From positions 1 through 8,239 of the forward strand of contig CALZHX010000019.1 in assembly GCA_945787435.1 (NCBI GenBank): a stretch of 8,239 nt of DNA, in the 5' to 3' direction. The notes beneath the pieces are model-generated. The model made no database searches. It was given only the letters and a program-made list of their open reading frames with translations, and was not told the DNA's origin. Source of the DNA: an uncultured Woeseiaceae bacterium. GTDB lineage: Bacteria > Pseudomonadota > Gammaproteobacteria > Steroidobacterales > Woeseiaceae. Below, one piece after another: positions 6,415 through 8,239 of this stretch. The position numbers and the translations under genes were made by a program. Within the stretch, counting starts at the first letter, position 1, and each line of letters begins with the position of its first letter.

Positions 6415-7080
6415 TTGAACGCCGAGATCGCCGAAATAGCCGAAAAACCCGAACGAAAACAACAACAACGGAGCGTCGTGACGCAGCAGAAATTGCTCGA
6501 CGCCGCTATCGAGGCATTCTCCGAAAACGGCTTCAAGGGCACGTCCACTCGCGATATTGCCGATCGCGCCGGCGTTCACCATCCTCTGATTACCTACCAT
6601 TTCAAGAACAAGGACCAGTTGTGGCGCGCCGCCACCGACCGTATTTTTCGCGATTTCAACATATCGCTCGTCAAGGCCATGGCCGAGATTCCCGACGCGG
6701 AACCGAAGGCCAAAGCCGAGGCTTTTGTGCGCACATATCTGCACTATTCCCGCAGCCAGCCGGCTCTGCATCGCATCATCCTGCAGGAGGCGAACGGCGA
6801 ACATGAACGTATGCAGTGGCTAACTGATAATCCCCTGAGGCCGATGTTCGACGAAGTCCACAAGGCCCTGGCCAATCTCCAGAGCATCGGGGTCGCACCG
6901 CAAGGCAGCCCGGCAATGCTCTTCAACATGATCCGGGTGTGTGCCGGCGGGTTGATCGCTCTCAAGCTCGAACTCAAGAGCACGAGCAATATCGATCTGG
7001 ACAGTGACGAACAGATTGCAGAGTTGGGTGATCTGATTATCCGCGTGTTTTTCCCGGGCGATCCGCCGAAAATCAACTAG
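6415..7080 (+). CDS. TetR-family transcriptional regulator
   Basis: The 221-residue product has a typical TetR length. Residues about 23-70 form the DNA-binding domain: TQQKLLDAAIEAFSENGF is the first helix and turn, and TSTRDIADRAGV followed by ITYHFKNKDQLW is the helix-turn-helix with the conserved YHF-NK-L ending. Residues about 80-215 form a helical ligand/dimer domain. I cannot assign its ligand. The N-terminal ~20 residues are a charged, probably disordered extension (EIAEIAEKPERKQQQR). TTG is taken as the start because of the GGGGAG site; a GTG at codon 22 would remove the extension and sits just before the HTH domain. The gene has its own promoter and converges on the XdhC-family gene, overlapping it by 4 bp. 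Its target may be itself or genes outside the window. Confidence 0.92.
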   Translation: MNAEIAEIAEKPERKQQQRSVVTQQKLLDAAIEAFSENGFKGTSTRDIADRAGVHHPLITYHFKNKDQLWRAATDRIFRDFNISLVKAMAEIPDAEPKAKAEAFVRTYLHYSRSQPALHRIILQEANGEHERMQWLTDNPLRPMFDEVHKALANLQSIGVAPQGSPAMLFNMIRVCAGGLIALKLELKSTSNIDLDSDEQIAELGDLIIRVFFPGDPPKIN

Positions 7081-7096
7081 CCCGCCGCTAGTTTTT
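7075..7096 (+). terminator. Probable bidirectional intrinsic terminator between converging genes
   Basis: AACTAGC at 7075-7081 and GCTAGTT at 7087-7093 form a perfect 7-bp stem around the 5-base loop CCGCC, followed by a T-run at 7092-7096. On the other strand the same stem is followed by GATTTTC. The hairpin includes the tetR stop codon and the last codons of the opposing gene. The stem is only moderately GC-rich, so efficiency is uncertain. Confidence 0.5.
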
Positions 7097-7976
7097 CCTG
7101 TATCTGCGCGACGATCGAGAGAGCGATCGGCGCTGGCCCCCTGCCCCCGAGATCGAGACCGGCCGGGCCGTAGAGCCGCGATCGCAGTTTTTCCGCTGAC
7201 GTTCCAAGATCCGCCAACAAGCGCTCCCGTCGCCGCGCAGGACCAAGCAGACCAATGGAGCCAATGTCCGTGTCGGCCAGCTGTTGCAAATAGCCGCGAT
7301 CACTTACCAGGTGGTGACTCATCACGACGGCCGCGTCAAAACTCGACAGGTCCAGCGTTGCGTCCAGCTCTCCAACGGGTACGCAGCGACATGCAACGGC
7401 CGCGTCGAAATCGCCCGTGTCTACATAGGCCTGGCGATGATCAGTCACGGTGCAACGCCAGCCGAGTTCCGCAGCGAAGCGCACGACAGGTTCTGCATCG
7501 AGGCCGGCACCCAGCACGAGAATCTGTGGGGGCGGTTCAACGAGTACGACGATCTCGTCCACACCCTCGGCATTGACCTCGATCGAGATCTTTCTTGCTG
7601 TATCGCCACGCCAGATATCGGCGATGTCGACGAATGGCTTGTAACCATCCTGAGGCCGGATTGGCTGCAATACCATACGCATCAGGCCGTCGCAGCCGAC
7701 ACCCATGCCCCACAATTCGTCATCGTCCCGACCCAGATCATAGGTCACTGACTGCGCATGCCCGCTCTCCAGAACCTGTTGCGCGCGCACCGCCAGGTCT
7801 CCCTCGAGGCACCCGCCCGACAACATGCCGCGAAATACGCCATTTTGATCCACGAGCATTTGTGCGCCTGGCTTGCTGTAAGTCGAGCCCTCGGTCTCGA
7901 ACACAGTAACGAGCACGAGCGACTCTTCGCGTTCCTTGCGAGCATCAAAAAATTGCAGCAACTTGGTCGGATTCAT
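7077..7976 (-). CDS. XdhC/CoxI-family molybdoenzyme maturation protein
   Basis: Proteins of this family bind molybdenum cofactor and help its sulfuration and insertion into xanthine dehydrogenase or CO dehydrogenase-type enzymes in the cytoplasm. From the ATG at 7976-7974 the product is 299 residues, a normal length. The N-terminal XdhC/CoxI domain (about 1-105) has VTVFETEGSTYSKPGAQM (23-40), LSGGCLEGD (52-60) with C56, and WGMGVGCDG (89-97) with C95. The C-terminal Rossmann-like domain starts at ILVLGAGLDAEPV (152-164) and ends with the family signature YGPAGLDLGGRGPAPIALSI (269-288). An upstream in-frame GTG at 8024 would add 16 residues, but it has no ribosome site and the family normally starts near the chosen ATG. 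No xdhA/B or cox structural gene is in the window, so its client enzyme is unknown. Confidence 0.9.
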   Translation of the reverse strand: MNPTKLLQFFDARKEREESLVLVTVFETEGSTYSKPGAQMLVDQNGVFRGMLSGGCLEGDLAVRAQQVLESGHAQSVTYDLGRDDDELWGMGVGCDGLMRMVLQPIRPQDGYKPFVDIADIWRGDTARKISIEVNAEGVDEIVVLVEPPPQILVLGAGLDAEPVVRFAAELGWRCTVTDHRQAYVDTGDFDAAVACRCVPVGELDATLDLSSFDAAVVMSHHLVSDRGYLQQLADTDIGSIGLLGPARRRERLLADLGTSAEKLRSRLYGPAGLDLGGRGPAPIALSIVAQIQEKLAAG

Positions 7977-7983
7977 GACGCCG

Positions 7984-7989
7984 ATTATG
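7984..7989 (-). promoter_or_regulatory. Possible -10 box directly upstream of the XdhC-family gene
   Basis: On the minus strand CATAAT is followed by 7 bases and then the ATG. If used, transcription would begin at or next to the start codon, giving a leaderless or nearly leaderless mRNA. The -35 region is poor. A chance match is quite possible. Confidence 0.2.
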
Positions 7990-8046
7990 AACAAATACTC
8001 GTGCTGTGCACACAGTTCCGGCACCGGGTACGCGCCCGAAACTTAG

Positions 8047-8116
8047 CGCACGACACGGCACTCGGCGTCATCACACAGGCCCGACACCGGGCTCGGTCGC
8101 ACGACACGGCACTCGG
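8047..8116. repeat. Pair of 19-bp direct repeats
   Basis: CGCACGACACGGCACTCGG occurs exactly at 8047-8065 and 8098-8116, with starts 51 bp apart. A diverged relative, CGACACCGGGCTCGG, lies between them at 8082-8096 and overlaps a 5-bp-stem hairpin. They could be REP-type fragments or a binding-site array. Confidence 0.8.
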
Positions 8117-8160
8117 GATGTTATCTCCCTCATGGCTCGCTGACGCTGCGCTTTACTTCG

Positions 8161-8239
8161 GTCGACAATCACCCCGTCGTGCCGGTCCCCCGATCATCGG
8201 TGAGGTCCGGGGAGGCCGAGGACGGGATTCTTTGTTGAC
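8161..8239. repeat. Imperfect palindromic element, REP/MITE-like, reaching the window end
   Basis: The left arm GTCGACAATCACCCCGTC (8161-8178) resembles the reverse complement of the right arm GACGGGATTCTTTGTTGAC (8221-8239). Inside are CCGGTCC/GGTCCGG arms with one mismatch (8182-8188 and 8204-8210) and CCGAT-C-ATCGG (8190-8200). The nested, asymmetric dyad is typical of dispersed extragenic palindromic repeats. Copies elsewhere in the genome cannot be seen from here. Confidence 0.5.

Larger units (their letters stand above)
8025..8239. other. Noncoding, repeat-rich region upstream of the XdhC-family gene
   Basis: No gene is supported in these 215 bases on either strand; the possible frames are short with no recognisable product. 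The region holds two 19-bp direct repeats, a small GC-rich hairpin (GCCCG-ACAC-CGGGC at 8079-8092), and an imperfect palindrome to the window end. It should also hold the XdhC gene's promoter unless that overlaps the start codon. Confidence 0.6.

Noticed and set aside
7284..7751. 155-codon plus-strand frame opposite the XdhC-family gene
   Set aside because: It is antisense to a gene with clear XdhC motifs and has no domain of its own.
8043..8130. Very short minus-strand frames in the terminal noncoding region
   Set aside because: They are about 20 codons or fewer, lie within repeats, and lack ribosome sites.

Overview
The window reads as a stretch of chromosome from a GC-rich gammaproteobacterium. 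A canonical GlnRS gene sits beside a full-length ThrRS gene, and the coding style is proteobacterial. The species cannot be named from the sequence alone. Five protein genes are supported, with no RNA gene, CRISPR array or insertion sequence.

Left part (1-3028): the first 328 codons of glnS run leftwards off the window edge. thrS (637 codons) runs rightwards and is complete. The two are divergent across a 129-bp intergenic region whose two candidate -10 boxes lie in a near-perfect inverted repeat. Unusually for this lineage, thrS is not followed by infC-rpmI-rplT.

Middle (3211-6312): the most interesting gene encodes a 1033-residue protein with a layout I do not recognise as a described family. 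From the N-terminus it has two degenerate response-regulator receiver folds, a Pro/Lys/Ala-rich linker, one central transmembrane helix, a duplicated TPR-like helical region, an Ala/Glu/Gln coiled-coil repeat, and a C-terminal TonB-type domain. Predicted topology puts the receivers in the cytoplasm and the TPR/TonB part in the periplasm, so it could link an internal protein interaction or signal to the outer envelope. No exbB/exbD or TonB-dependent receptor gene is present.

Right part (6313-8239): a TetR-family regulator (TTG start, good Shine-Dalgarno, candidate operator at its promoter) converges on an XdhC/CoxI-family gene (molybdoenzyme maturation). Their stop codons overlap on one CTAG, inside a hairpin that resembles a bidirectional terminator. 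The final ~215 bp are noncoding and repeat-rich: two 19-bp direct repeats, a small hairpin, and an imperfect palindrome of at least 79 bp that resembles a REP/MITE-type element cut by the window end.

The housekeeping synthetases and the accessory genes show no clear functional link. The TetR and XdhC genes are neighbours, but their regulatory relationship is unproven.
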